A DNA stretch of 64,000 bases from Aculops lycopersici (taxonomy: Eukaryota; Arthropoda; Arachnida; Trombidiformes; Eriophyidae). The DNA is taken from contig WNKI01000005.1 in the NCBI GenBank assembly GCA_015350385.1, positions 1,063,906 through 1,127,905 on the forward strand, read 5' to 3'. The first letter of the stretch is position 1; each line of letters opens with the position of its first letter. A model generated the notes under the pieces. The model was not told the origin of the DNA and did no database searches. It saw only the letters and a program-made list of their open reading frames with translations. Below, one piece after another: positions 46,789-58,700 of this stretch. Position numbers and translations under genes: made by a program.

Positions 46789-48521
46789 ATTATAATCAGT
46801 CAGTCAGTCAGTTGGTTGGTTGGTTTAGTTTGGTCCTCTTCTTGCGGTGAATGGTAAGCCTCTGCTCTCCTCTCATTTGCGTGTCGACGCTCGACTCAAT
46901 GGTATCTCAATGGACTAGCAAAGAGGAAACGGAGTGGGCAGCAAACGATTGAGTTAAGCCTCGCGCTTGGTGGTTATAAATGTCGAGTCGAGTCGACGGC
47001 GGAGAGGAAGAGTCTTAGCAGCAATGTGTAATGACTCTAGCTAATGTTGGGATGGAGGTGGCGCCAGTGGCACACGTAAATTGGTAATTGAGACGCAGAT
47101 TTCTGTGGTGCAACCTAATTTTTGGCCCTATCAGCATACACCAAGACATTAACGCTTCAGTCGGCCGACTGGCCGCTCGGTTTGCCTGCTGCCCATCGGC
47201 GCCCGAGGCAACGATAGTCTTTGGGCAACAAAAAGCAGGAAGCCGGAAATCAAATGGCCAACGGGCGCCGCCAGTAAACCGAACTAATTCCCGCTAAACT
47301 GTATCTCGCTCTATAAGTTTTGGCAAGTGAGCAAGCTTATATCGCCGACTAGCAACTGCGATAATGATATTCACTTGCGCTAGTTGGCCAACTCGCTCAC
47401 TCGATTATTATTACTATTACTATTATTATTGTTATTACTGTGATTACTATTATTATCATTATAGGGCCAATTTCCTCTCATTTGGGGCTCATTTATCGTC
47501 GCGCACTCAAAGCAAAGAAAGCAAGTCGATTGACTTTTGCTTTAGTTCACGTTGCTGGTGGCGGCTCTTTGTTGTCATTCTGGTTCTAGTTTTAGCTTTA
47601 GTTCTAGTTCTAGTTCTAGTTTTAGTTGTTGCTATTGGTGTGTTTAAGCTGCTCATTTGAAATTGATAAACTTGTAGCGATAAGTTGCACTACAATTGGT
47701 CGCCTTGTTATGCTATCGCAATTGTGGTGGCCTTTAGTAGCTAGCAGTTAGTGGCGTCTACCATCTAAAGAGAGAATCAAGTGAGCAATTCGGCACCGAA
47801 ACGAGGCTGGCGTTGGCGACACAACGATGAAGCATTTTGTTGCGTGATTATCGAGTCCAAATAACTGCAGTTGCCAAATGTAGTCGATAGGAATCTAGTT
47901 TGTCGCTTGGTCTATTATTTAACTCGATTCATTGTGACTCTAGTTGTTGAATAGAACTACAACTCGCTTTAGTTAACTCGCTAAAGAGTTCCGCGCGATT
48001 AGAGCTCATTGTCTGGTGGTTATTGTTGGGCCACTGTTGTGATAAGCCAGCTAATGGTAGATGGGAATTAATTAGGACATAGCACAATACAACGACAAGA
48101 CCAGACTAAACTCGATTCAATTGAACTCTTTGTCGTCGCTGCCAACGAGCGAGACGACAACTCATCTCTCTTTCTCTTTCTCTATTGATATAAACTTTGA
48201 CTTTAGTGCATGAGTTGGGTAAATCCTTTAAAGGTTAAAGTGGAACCCATTTACTCGCTCAATGAAAGCTTCTAGCAGCAACCACTACTCTCACGTCACG
48301 TCACGCTCGCCTCCCCTGCCTTTTTAGGTGAGAGAGGGCACGGAAAGTTGGTGAGGTAATACATGTAGCATCACGAAGGGAATGGAATTCCAAACAACGA
48401 AACGCGAGAGAAACAGTTGTGCGCGTCGCCAGGTGACGAGATTGAATTTCAATTTATGAACTCGAACTCGAACCCGAACTCAAGCTTTAAAGTGTGGAGT
48501 ATGTTATTTGAAAATCGTGAA

Positions 48522-48543
48522 AAGCGATTCCGCCGAATCGCTT
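48522..48543. repeat. Perfect inverted repeat, 9-bp stem, 4-nt loop
   Basis: AAGCGATTC (48522-48530), loop CGCC, GAATCGCTT (48535-48543). Confidence 0.9.
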
Positions 48544-49378
48544 CTGAGATGAAAGAGCAAAGTTTCACTGAATTGTAATCGAGTTTTTTCGCTGTCCAGC
48601 AACCGGAAGTAGTTGGCTACGTATACGTTTATCGTCTCTGTTGTCGTAGGAATCGAATTACATTACATACTTTTGGCTGGAGAAGGCTCGCCCAGGAGAT
48701 AAGATCAAAGTTGCGCCAGCCAATAATAGCGAGATGCACGGCACAAAATCCACAGAACAATTTAGAGTGTCCCCTCCTCTGCCTCCTATTCTCTCGCCCA
48801 TATGAACTCAATGGGCGCTAACTACACACGCCTGGCCCTGCCTGTCTCTCACCCAGCAACTTGGTTGCGCACTTGGCCCAATATAGTAGCGCCAACTGAT
48901 TGCTCTTGCCATTTCAACCAGCAACACCAACGCCAACAACAAAAGTAGAAGTAGTTGTAATAATAATATAGCGAATTGTTATTATATTGTCACACTTTGG
49001 CGAGAACAGTTGGCGCAATAACTAGCCGGCGAACAGCTATTATATAGGCGCAATTTCGTTTCCAACTTCCTGTCAATGGCACTTGGCGTCTGTTGGCCGC
49101 TCCTTTGCCATTGCGATTGCTTTTGCTCGCCGACTTCCTATTACAGCCACTCGCTCGCTGGTTGGCCAGTCGTGTCGAAAATTTTTCCAACGCAACTCGA
49201 GCCATCCTTGCTCGTGGAGTTTTATTCTCACCAACGCGCACGGTGGCCACGCGCGCCTCCAACCCTCGCCACCGGCGCCTAGCTAGAGAGCCGACCATCC
49301 AAAGCCGATAGCAGTATTAGCCGCGACAACTAAAACGACAACAACCACCACCACGACAACACGTATTGTTGCACAATA

Positions 49379-49408
49379 GAATAGAATAGGTGTCCTCCTA
49401 TTCTATTC
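49379..49408. repeat. Perfect inverted repeat, 12-bp stem, 6-nt loop
   Basis: GAATAGAATAGG (49379-49390), loop TGTCCT, then the exact reverse complement (49397-49408). The arm is itself a partial AATAG repeat. Confidence 0.9.
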
Positions 49409-50185
49409 CCGCTATCCCAGTTACCCCAGTTAACCGAGCAAGCGGCTTGCCTTTTATTTGGCCGGAAGGAAGTGAGAGCGTAAATAAGCGAGAGCGGAGC
49501 GTGATTGCCGCGCCTGACGGTTGCTGCGCATTTTGACCGCCAGCCTTGTTGTTATCATTGTTGCAGCAATCCAATTCACTTCAAGCTGATGAATTTCATT
49601 GGCGCCAGTCAGTCAGTCAGTCAGTCAGTTGGCTGGCTGGCTGGTTGGCGACGTAACTTGCTTGATACCATCAACTAGATCACAAGATGATAATGATGAT
49701 AAAGAGCCGCCACAGTGAGAGCAACTTCCGCTTGACGCTCTCGAATCAGGCGCCAGTCGTTTCTGTTTGATCGCAACCATCGTCGCCGACATCCCGGTCG
49801 CCGCAACCGCCGCCGCCGCCACTATGACACTCTAATTTAGGCAACGCGTGTTCAGGGCGAGCATGTGAGAAATTTGATTAGCTCGCCGGAGCGTTCATTT
49901 GTTTCAATTAATTCGAGCCTCTAGTTACTCACTGTTTGTGCGGATGGGTAATAGGTGTTTCTACTGCACCAAAGAGAAAGATAACGTAAATGGAACATGA
50001 TTACGCAACGTAACGCTAGCGCAAGTGCCAGTCCAATAACACAAAACCCGGCCGTGACAATCACTGAATGACTGACTGAATGGCTAGAGTTGCGATTCAA
50101 CTGCTTTAGGCTCAAGTGGCCACTTGGTGGTGCGGCATTAATCATTACACCAGCCAGCCAACTAGCTAAATGCCACTTGGCCGCT

Positions 50186-50208
50186 GAGTCTCTGCTCAGC
50201 AGAGACTC
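50186..50208. repeat. Perfect inverted repeat, 10-bp stem, 3-nt loop
   Basis: GAGTCTCTGC (50186-50195), loop TCA, GCAGAGACTC (50199-50208). Confidence 0.9.
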
Positions 50209-53200
50209 GGCAAAGAGTAAACCAACTGCCGCCTGGGGCGCGCCCAAGTTGCGCCAGATGCCATCCATCTTGACGTGCGGCAAGCTAGACAAGTGGCAAG
50301 CATCACGCGCTTCCGGTTGCGCATTTAGCCAAACCGAAAGTGCCAACGTCCGGCTCTCGCCTCTGGCTCGCTCTAGAGGTCCAAGGGGCTCGCGAGCTCG
50401 ACGAGAGAAGACGCTACCCATTGGCTCTCGTTGACTCACTTACTTACCCTCCCCCCCCCCCCCAGCAAAAGCCTCAAGAGGCAGCTCATTCGTCTCGCTC
50501 ATACATTATTCATTCGCGGACTTATCTGTCTGTTTGTGTCGCGCGCTAGTGCCACTTGCAACTGGCGTCTTTAGTTTCCGAGAAGAACACGAATGCACAC
50601 TAAACAAACTTGACTCTACTGCTCACTTTGTTGGCGCTCGCCTCAAGCGAGTTGGTTATTTTACCAGGATATTTGCTTGCCTTTTGGTTCGTCCTTGGAT
50701 TTGAATTGGAAACTACGACGAGAATCAAAACAGAAGCAAACCCTCAGCATCATCTCGAGTTTAACACCAACTAGTGGCCACTGTAATGTGCAATCCAAAA
50801 AGTCGACTAGAATTTTTTTCACAGCACCGGCACCACAGTCATTAGCTGGGCCCACAATGAATGCAAATGACCATCATCATTATCACCGATTCTCTTAGCC
50901 CTTCACGTTCTCGTTCTCGTTGTCGCTCTCGTTGTCGTCTTCATCGTCGTCATCCGAAATTGGCAACGAGGATTTAGCTAGTGGAACTGTGGTGTTGGTG
51001 GTGCACCTGGTTGCGGCTGATACTGTGGCATGCGTGAGAATGCCACCAACAATTATAAGCGCTCGAGAATTTGTTGGCTGGTCTTGTTGGCTTTTAGAAT
51101 CCAGGTAAACTTCCGGTGTTGGTAAAGTATCCAGAGACAGTAGCGTGCTCAAGCCACCGACTGACTAACTGTCTTTCTGTCCAAAGGAATCGCAATTCCA
51201 TCTGCAAGCCGCAGAGGATTGATCGACTGCCCATCTCTATGAGAAGGAACAACAACAACAACAACAATAAAGTCGATCGTCGTTTTGTTCCTCGAGCCTC
51301 GAACTAGTAAACTAAGTGAGTTATCCGAAGGGAAAAGGATGAGGAGGAGGAGAAAAGCGCAAGTCTTGCTTCGTGGGCGCGGCAATCAATTGACTTGAGT
51401 TATTGCCCGTGAGGATTGCTCATATCAATTGATTATTTACTACTGCCACTCGTGGTCGTGGTCGTCGTTGTTGTTGCTGTTGTCGTTGGATTGGTGGTTG
51501 TGGTGGCATTGCACTCGCTGGTCACACTCATCGGCTGCACGCATACTCAAATGATCAACCGACTGGCCACTTAATCTGCATGCTCGCACAGCTCGACTTA
51601 GCTGATTATTATTTTGTAGCCAGCAACCTGATGGATTTGCGTGTGTTGAATCCTTATCCCTCCGTCTCTTTATGGTGTCCACTGAGCAGACAGAGAGTAA
51701 AACGATACACAAGAGAACCACCCCACACAGAATAACTACAAAATTGACTGGCCGTTTTGTATTTGTAGCTGCCCCAGGCAGTGACTTCTGGTTTACTCTC
51801 TATCTCTCTCTCTCTCTCTCTCTCAGCCATCGCCACCACCGCTGCTAAATGGCTACCTCATTTACTATCCTCTCTGTTTATTTTCCAATTCTCTCACTGA
51901 ACCTTTGCCTCAACCTCACCTTTACCTGTAACTCAAATTGAGTTGGTAAATTTTTTGCCACCGCTACCGCTACTCCCGTTGTGCGCGAGAGTCGAGAGCC
52001 GAGAGTTGGGTCTCAATAAACTTGATTGAGACTTTATTTTCGTTTCATTTGATGAACCAATTTAACCGATGCGCTCGATGATCTCCTCTCCTGATCCCAA
52101 TTTCGCGAGTCGCATCGTATTGCTCCGTCGTCTGTTCGATTTTAAATTCTAACCTCTCGGCCGACAATGAGCAAGTAGCTTAAAAATAAAGGCCTAATTC
52201 AGTGGAGCGCGAATCGATGATTGCAAATAGTTAACGACCACGACCGCGAAGGATCAAATTCAAATTAAAGACCAAATACAATAAGTGAGTCATTTTCATC
52301 GCCAACCACCGAGTTTATTGCCGACATGTTCTTTTCTCGAGCACTGACAAGTTTGCCATGTTCTCTCTATTGCCTGCTCTTTACTCTGCTTTATTTCAAC
52401 TCTCCTCTAAATCTAGTTCTAGTTCCAGTCAAGTAAATTTTGATTCCAATCTCGGTCAATTCAATTTGAACGACTTGGAAACTTTGGAGTAGTTATCACG
52501 ACAGGGAAACTTGAGCGCTAAATTTTAGGATTGCAGTTAACGTTCTAAGCACAGTGCCTGGACCACACGTTGACAACTGATGAACTCGACGCAGAGCCGG
52601 CTATTTGAGAGAGAAGCTACTCAAACACAACAGGCGTCAAGTGAGCAGCGTGACCAGCGGCGCAGCGCAGCGCTTGAGAGCTCGAGTTGTAATTTTGCTC
52701 ACAGAAGATGAGAGGGAGGAATTCTTCTCGAAATAGTTAATCTCATCTTGGTTTCAAAAAAGTTTATGATCTCAAAGTTGTTTGCCCTTTTTTCGAGGTG
52801 TCGATTGCAAGCAACTCGTCGAACTGACGTAAAGTGCTCCAGGTGAGCTCTATGCGTTCGTGTGACTCAAATCAAATTTAGCTCAGGTGGCCAGAAACAT
52901 AGACAATTGCGTGACACAATGACAGCTGCCCGGCAGCTTGCCGGCGTCTGGAATGGAATGGCCAGCCAAGTAGAGTGGTGGTAGTGGTAGATAAAATTAG
53001 ACAATTATGTTACGCTCAATGAGCACTGGCCAGTGCTTCCTCTTGCTAGTTGATCCAACGACTTAATCTACTCGAATCTCCAACCAGTTCATATAGTTTG
53101 TCGCTCGGCTGGTAGACCGCAGACTAGTGAACAAGTGGCCAGCGCAAAGCTAATAGACTCCTCCATCGAGTTCATCATTCGGTGAGTCAATAAAACGAAC

Positions 53201-54725
53201 CTCTTGACGGTGGTAGCTCGCCGCTGGCCAACAGAGCAACTCGACAACCGGGAAGGCGCGCCAAAGTAACCGGTGCGTAATAAAGCCATTCGATTGCTCC
53301 ACTCGTATACATGTGTTTGTGACTCGCGGTTGCAGTGGTTTTGGCTTCGGTTTGCAATCAAACCAAAACCAAAACTCAAATCCAACTTCGAGCTCAAAAG
53401 TCTGTTTTGTTGTCGCTCAACCGGAAGCCATCGAGGACTTTGGCGATTCCCTCTTTCCCCTTCGCTGGCATGATGGCTTCAAATTGGTATATAATATGAG
53501 AGAGCGGCAGTCAATTGAATGAAAATTTGACTCAATTTGAAACAGATTCTCTCTGGCTGTCTTTTCACGCTCTTGTTGTCGCTCTCACTCTAATAATTCA
53601 CACCACAACTACAACTCACAAACCTCAACTGCCACTAGTAACTTATGCTCCACTGAAGAGAGAGAGAGAGCTCAAGTTTTCACGCTCTAAACCAAGCTAA
53701 ACCCAACTCAATTCAATTCAATTCCTGAGCTCATTTGGTCCATTTCGCCGCTAATGCGCCCAATGCATTGGAAAAAGTGACTATAATGTCGACGTCGTGG
53801 ACATTTTGCTAGCAACTAGCGATTGCTGTTTGGTGAGTGGAGTAAACTTACTTTGCCTGCTCAATCAAGCAGCTCAAATGGAGACGAAAGCGAGGAGAGG
53901 CAAAAGTGGGAGCAGAAACTAGAGTGGAATGGTAGATTGAATGATGGCAAGTAATTTAATAATAATAATAATAAAAATAATAATGAGAACAACAACAATA
54001 ACCCCAACTATATAGTTGATAATGATACTATCCTCTTCTGCTTTCTCGCTTTGCTGCGACCTTCAGCTGCCAGTTGTTTGGTCGGCCGGTCGATAGGTGG
54101 GTAAGTTGGCAGTCAATTATTATATTGGAGTCTCATATTTCCCCTCGAGCGGAAGCAGCAACAAAATGAATTGAGTGTACCACTTAACTTCAAAACGACA
54201 ACTCAGCAGACGAAAACTTGGGCGCCACTTTTTCCCCTCGATTCTGTGAGTCTCTCTTCCTTGGTCTCTCAAATAATAATTTCCAACTTCAAAAACGTTT
54301 AGGTATCATCACAACAACAATAATGGACTTGCAACACTTGAGCTGTTATCTCAACAAACTCAACCAACTAAAGAGTTTTCTTTCTCTCTCTCTCGCAGGC
54401 AATTCACACTCAAGTTAAGGAGTTCAAGTGGTGAGTTAGCTGCGCCGTTGATAATATGATTTGATCGTGCCAACCACCGACTCGATTGAGTAGTCGTCAG
54501 TAGTAGTTTGGTCATCCACCTGCTCACCTAGCTGATTGTTGCGCACGACACAACGAAGAAAGAGGCAAACAAGATAAGATCGAATCTCTATTTCTTCTTC
54601 TAGAAATCTCTTCTAATCTCAAATTGAGGCCTATACCTGGTGCCTTGCTGCTCTCAACGTAAAACGTCGCCGAGTTGCCAAGCGATTTAAATCAACCGTG
54701 AGCCTGTCAATCCATAGCCTTGTGT

Positions 54726-54759
54726 CGTAGAGCGCACTGGCAAGCTAGTGCGCTCTACG
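54726..54759. repeat. Perfect inverted repeat, 13-bp stem, 8-nt loop
   Basis: CGTAGAGCGCACT (54726-54738) and AGTGCGCTCTACG (54747-54759) are exact reverse complements. A second hairpin of 9 bp lies 87 bp further on (54846-54872). Confidence 0.92.
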
Positions 54760-54845
54760 TTGTGTGTGGTGGTATAATAGGTTTTAGTTGCCGACAGCAA
54801 CAAACTTACGTTACGTAACGAAACTGAATTAAACTAAACGAAACG

Positions 54846-54872
54846 CTCCACTGTCTTGGTAAAACAGTGGAG
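54846..54872. repeat. Perfect inverted repeat, 9-bp stem, 9-nt loop
   Basis: CTCCACTGT (54846-54854) and ACAGTGGAG (54864-54872). Confidence 0.88.
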
Positions 54873-55715
54873 AGTCGCTGGTGGCGGATGAAGTTAGATT
54901 TGCGTGGTTCGAGAGTCAAGTTGATGGGCATGCTAATGAGATGTTAATCGGCTCGGCCTCAATAGGAACTCAATTGAGCCCGACACTTGAGCTTGTGAGA
55001 TAAACGAAACTCTCGTTGGATAAGTGAGCAGAGGCATTTGCCTTTGCCGCCTCTTCGATTGGCAACTTTGACTCACGCTCATCATCGAGATTAACTCAAC
55101 TCCTCCTATCAGGAGTAAAAATCAAACTTGAATTGACTCTCCTCTCTCTCTCTCCCCAGCACATAACTACAGCTACTATTCCAGTCCCCTGAGCTGAATG
55201 CTCAATCCTCAACTCAACTCAATTCATTCATTAGAACCTCAATTCAATTGACTAGAATTCAATTTGAGTTTCGATTTCAATTGACTGCTCAGCCAAAAGT
55301 CTCACGCACACATGACAAACACACAACAAACTCGCCGCTAATGGACAGCCAAACTATTAGCAATTTCTGCTCTATAAAGTGGCGGCGCGTCGCTCAAAGT
55401 TGATTCAACTCTCGACTTCAATCAATTTAACTTAACTAAACTCAATTTGATTTGATTAGATTGAATTAAATTTTTCCCCTTTGAGCTGTCGGTGTTGGTG
55501 GACGAAACAAAGAGCCGGCAAACTGTCATTCATCAATAAGCAACAGACATTCCATAAACTAGCCGTCAAAAGTGACCGTCTCATCATCATGTGTCATCAT
55601 ATGAGTTGTTGCGCCACCAACACTTGACTGCAATGGATTCGACTTGAATGAATCTGATTGGCATCATCGATTATTGACAGCGACAGTGCAGGATACCGAA
55701 TAGTAGCTGTCATTT

Positions 55716-55756
55716 GATTCATTCAGAACCATCATGATGATTGTTCTGAATGAATC
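55716..55756. repeat. Perfect inverted repeat, 14-bp stem, 13-nt loop
   Basis: GATTCATTCAGAAC (55716-55729) and GTTCTGAATGAATC (55743-55756). This is the longest perfect stem I found, and the loop contains a CATCATGATG palindrome. Confidence 0.92.
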
Positions 55757-58700
55757 TGAAGAAGTTGGCTAGTTTACCGACTGTCTTTTGGACAAGAAGA
55801 AGAAGAAGAAGAAGCGTGACGTAAGCGGCGCACGACAATGATAAGAGAAAATAAAGGGAATGCCGACAACGAGTTGTTCACTTGAATTGAGTTGAAATTC
55901 GATAACCTAACTTTGAGTGGTAGATGGAATACAAAGTGAATTATAGATGTGTTTGCAGCTTCCTCTGAGGATGAGTCAATGAAAAGTAATATATCCATTT
56001 ACCATTCTCATCTCCCGATGGTTTCCGGTAGTTCACCTATGCAGTCGGTTGAGGTAGAAGAGACGAGTGTTGCGACTTTGAATCAACTCCTCATTGGCCA
56101 TCTCATTTCATTCGCCGCCAAAGACGACGACGACGACGACGACGATGACGATGACGATGACGATGCGACCGGTCAATCGGTAAATTTGACTCACACTGAT
56201 GATGGCGGCTGATTTTAGGATCAGCGTCAGGTAACTCTCAGCTCTGACAGGTGGGTTTCATTTAGATATTTCAATCAATTTGCAATGCAAACTCCTATTT
56301 TGCGAGCCAAATCGCAACTAGAAATGAAATCGCCCACTGCGCTCACCTTGCAGCAACGACACTGGAGCAGCAACCACCTGATGCGTCGGCAGCCAAGAAG
56401 AAGATGGCGATTCGATCCAATGGTCACGATTGCTAGTTTGTTATATTATATATAAATATAAGTATGATGACTGACAATGAATGTATGGGAAATGTTTTAT
56501 TATGTTGGACATTGACAAGAAATTGAGTTGCAGTTTGAGGGAACAAAGCCACTTTAATCAGAGAAGGAAAAAGAGATGATCAATTGAAATTTTTGCTCTC
56601 TCTCTCCCTCTATTCCTCGTTCTTTTTCCACCTCTTCTAGCTAGTCGCCAGTTAAACTCCGCTTTAGGTTGCTGTTGCATGGCGACCAGAAGGTCGCATG
56701 TGTGATCCCTCCAAAGAGGCGAAAAGTCGAGTGGTTCGATTTTCCGCTTGGCCAGATTCCAATGATAATCTTGGCCCAATAACTTGAGTCAAAAATTATA
56801 TTTGCTCCATAAAATACTGAGAGAAAAAGTGAATACAACTTCTAGTGGTGATCAAATGTACAGCAGCATAACGTTTAAACTCGATGAGTGAGTGGAGTGG
56901 CAAAATAACATCAATTTTAGGTCGCGAAGTCAATTGGAACTCTATCGTCGATGATCATATTGTTGCTATTCGTATACGTGTTTAAGTCAAATCAAGTGGC
57001 TGACTTTGGAGTCAGTCAAGAATGAGAGAGAGAGAGAGAGAGAGAGAAGTTTTGTCGCTAGTTTTATTTTTATACACTCGCTCGCTCGCTGGCCCATTGA
57101 AGCGGCAAACGCGTTTGATGGGGCCAAAAATAAATCTATTTTTCATCGCCGTTAAATAGAGCTGGTGACCAGCAAACATCATCATCAATAGAAACGACGA
57201 TTGTAATGCAAGTTGATTCTACTAAACTAAACCAAACTAAACTCGACTCGAGTTTGGCTTGTCAACAGGCAATCGAGTCATTGTTGTGTTGTTGTCGGTT
57301 AGTCGGTTGGTCGGTTTGTTGGCTAGTTGCTCAGTTGCCAGTTAAACGGATAGAGAGAAAGACAGACGACGACATATATGATATACACACGCAAATCTTA
57401 TATTAATATATCATATTGTTATTGTTGTTGCTCTTACTCTACAATATGAGCACTCACTTCTTTCTTCACTCTAGACTCCTCCCAATTGAAACTGTGTCAT
57501 CTGAAATAGTTTGCTCTTTTTGGCACCACACTCAACAACACTCTTGCAATCTACTCAACTCAACTAGAGTTGACCTAAACTCAACCAACTGCTGCCAGTT
57601 CAATTGACAGCAGCTCAACTTGCAATTCAATTATCGTGGTGGTTTCTGGATTTAGTTCAATTTAGGTGAGCAAAGGTGGAGAGTAGCGAGCAAAAGAAAG
57701 AGAGAGGGGGGAGAGAAAAGAGCAATTATCGGATAAGCCGATGAGTGGCGCGAGCCAAAAGTAACGCGCGCACTCCTCTCGCACAAACTTTTACCTGAAA
57801 CTTTGCTTGAGGACTTGCCCTTTGGGCACGTGAAAAAGTTGCTCGTGCTTCTCATCTCCAATTCTAACTTTAGCCTTAACCTCAACCTCAAACTTAACTT
57901 TAACTTTAACCCTCGAGAGAAATTTCCGTTTCCCTTTTAATTGGCTTTGCCGTTGCCTTTACCTGAATCGGCGGTTGACCATAATAGTTATAGTGATAAT
58001 TACAATAACACTAATACTAATAATAGGCGAAAGATTTTGTCGAAATTTTGACGAGATTGCTAACAAGAACGAGGATTTGTGTGTTAAATTGAATTGAGAA
58101 AATCTCTTGTCGTCGTCGTCGTCGTTTGTTGTCTCCTGTCTCTTGTTTGCGGCGCGTGGACATGAGATATTGATGCTGCTGCCCCTAGGCCCCAATCAAC
58201 GAGCCGATCCTGACTGCTCTTTTTCTTCTCCTTTGTCACGATCCTGATTGTAATAGTTTTCTCTGCTAGAAAACACAGGATTTTGATTGAATTGGATTGA
58301 TCTGTCGAGAGTGCAATTTTAGTTTCATTCTCTTATTTGTATTTGAATGTTTATTTCTGTTGTAATTCTACTGACAGGACACGCGAACAGATCATCCCCC
58401 TTTTTTCCTCCTCCTTTCAGGGATGATAAGATGGAAACAGTAAAGCAAATAGACACATAACCCTAAGCTATAATAATAACAATGATAATAATTACAGCCA
58501 CAGTGATGAAAAGGTAATTGCTACTGTTGTCCATTTCGAGGCTCCGAGTGGGAAATTAGGATAACCGTGGTGCAGATTTTTCAGAAGCCGGAATTTTCTA
58601 TTAGCCGGCAGCCAAGAATCAACGCGAGCCAATATCTCGGACTCGATTGAAACCAACCCAAATTGCGACTAAATTGTTTATAATCTGATACATAACTAAT

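Noticed and set aside
57782..57815. Minus-strand similarity to the miR-87 core (AGCAAAGTTTCAGGT)
   Set aside because: The seed end differs from miR-87 and no opposing arm within 100 nt forms a precursor hairpin.
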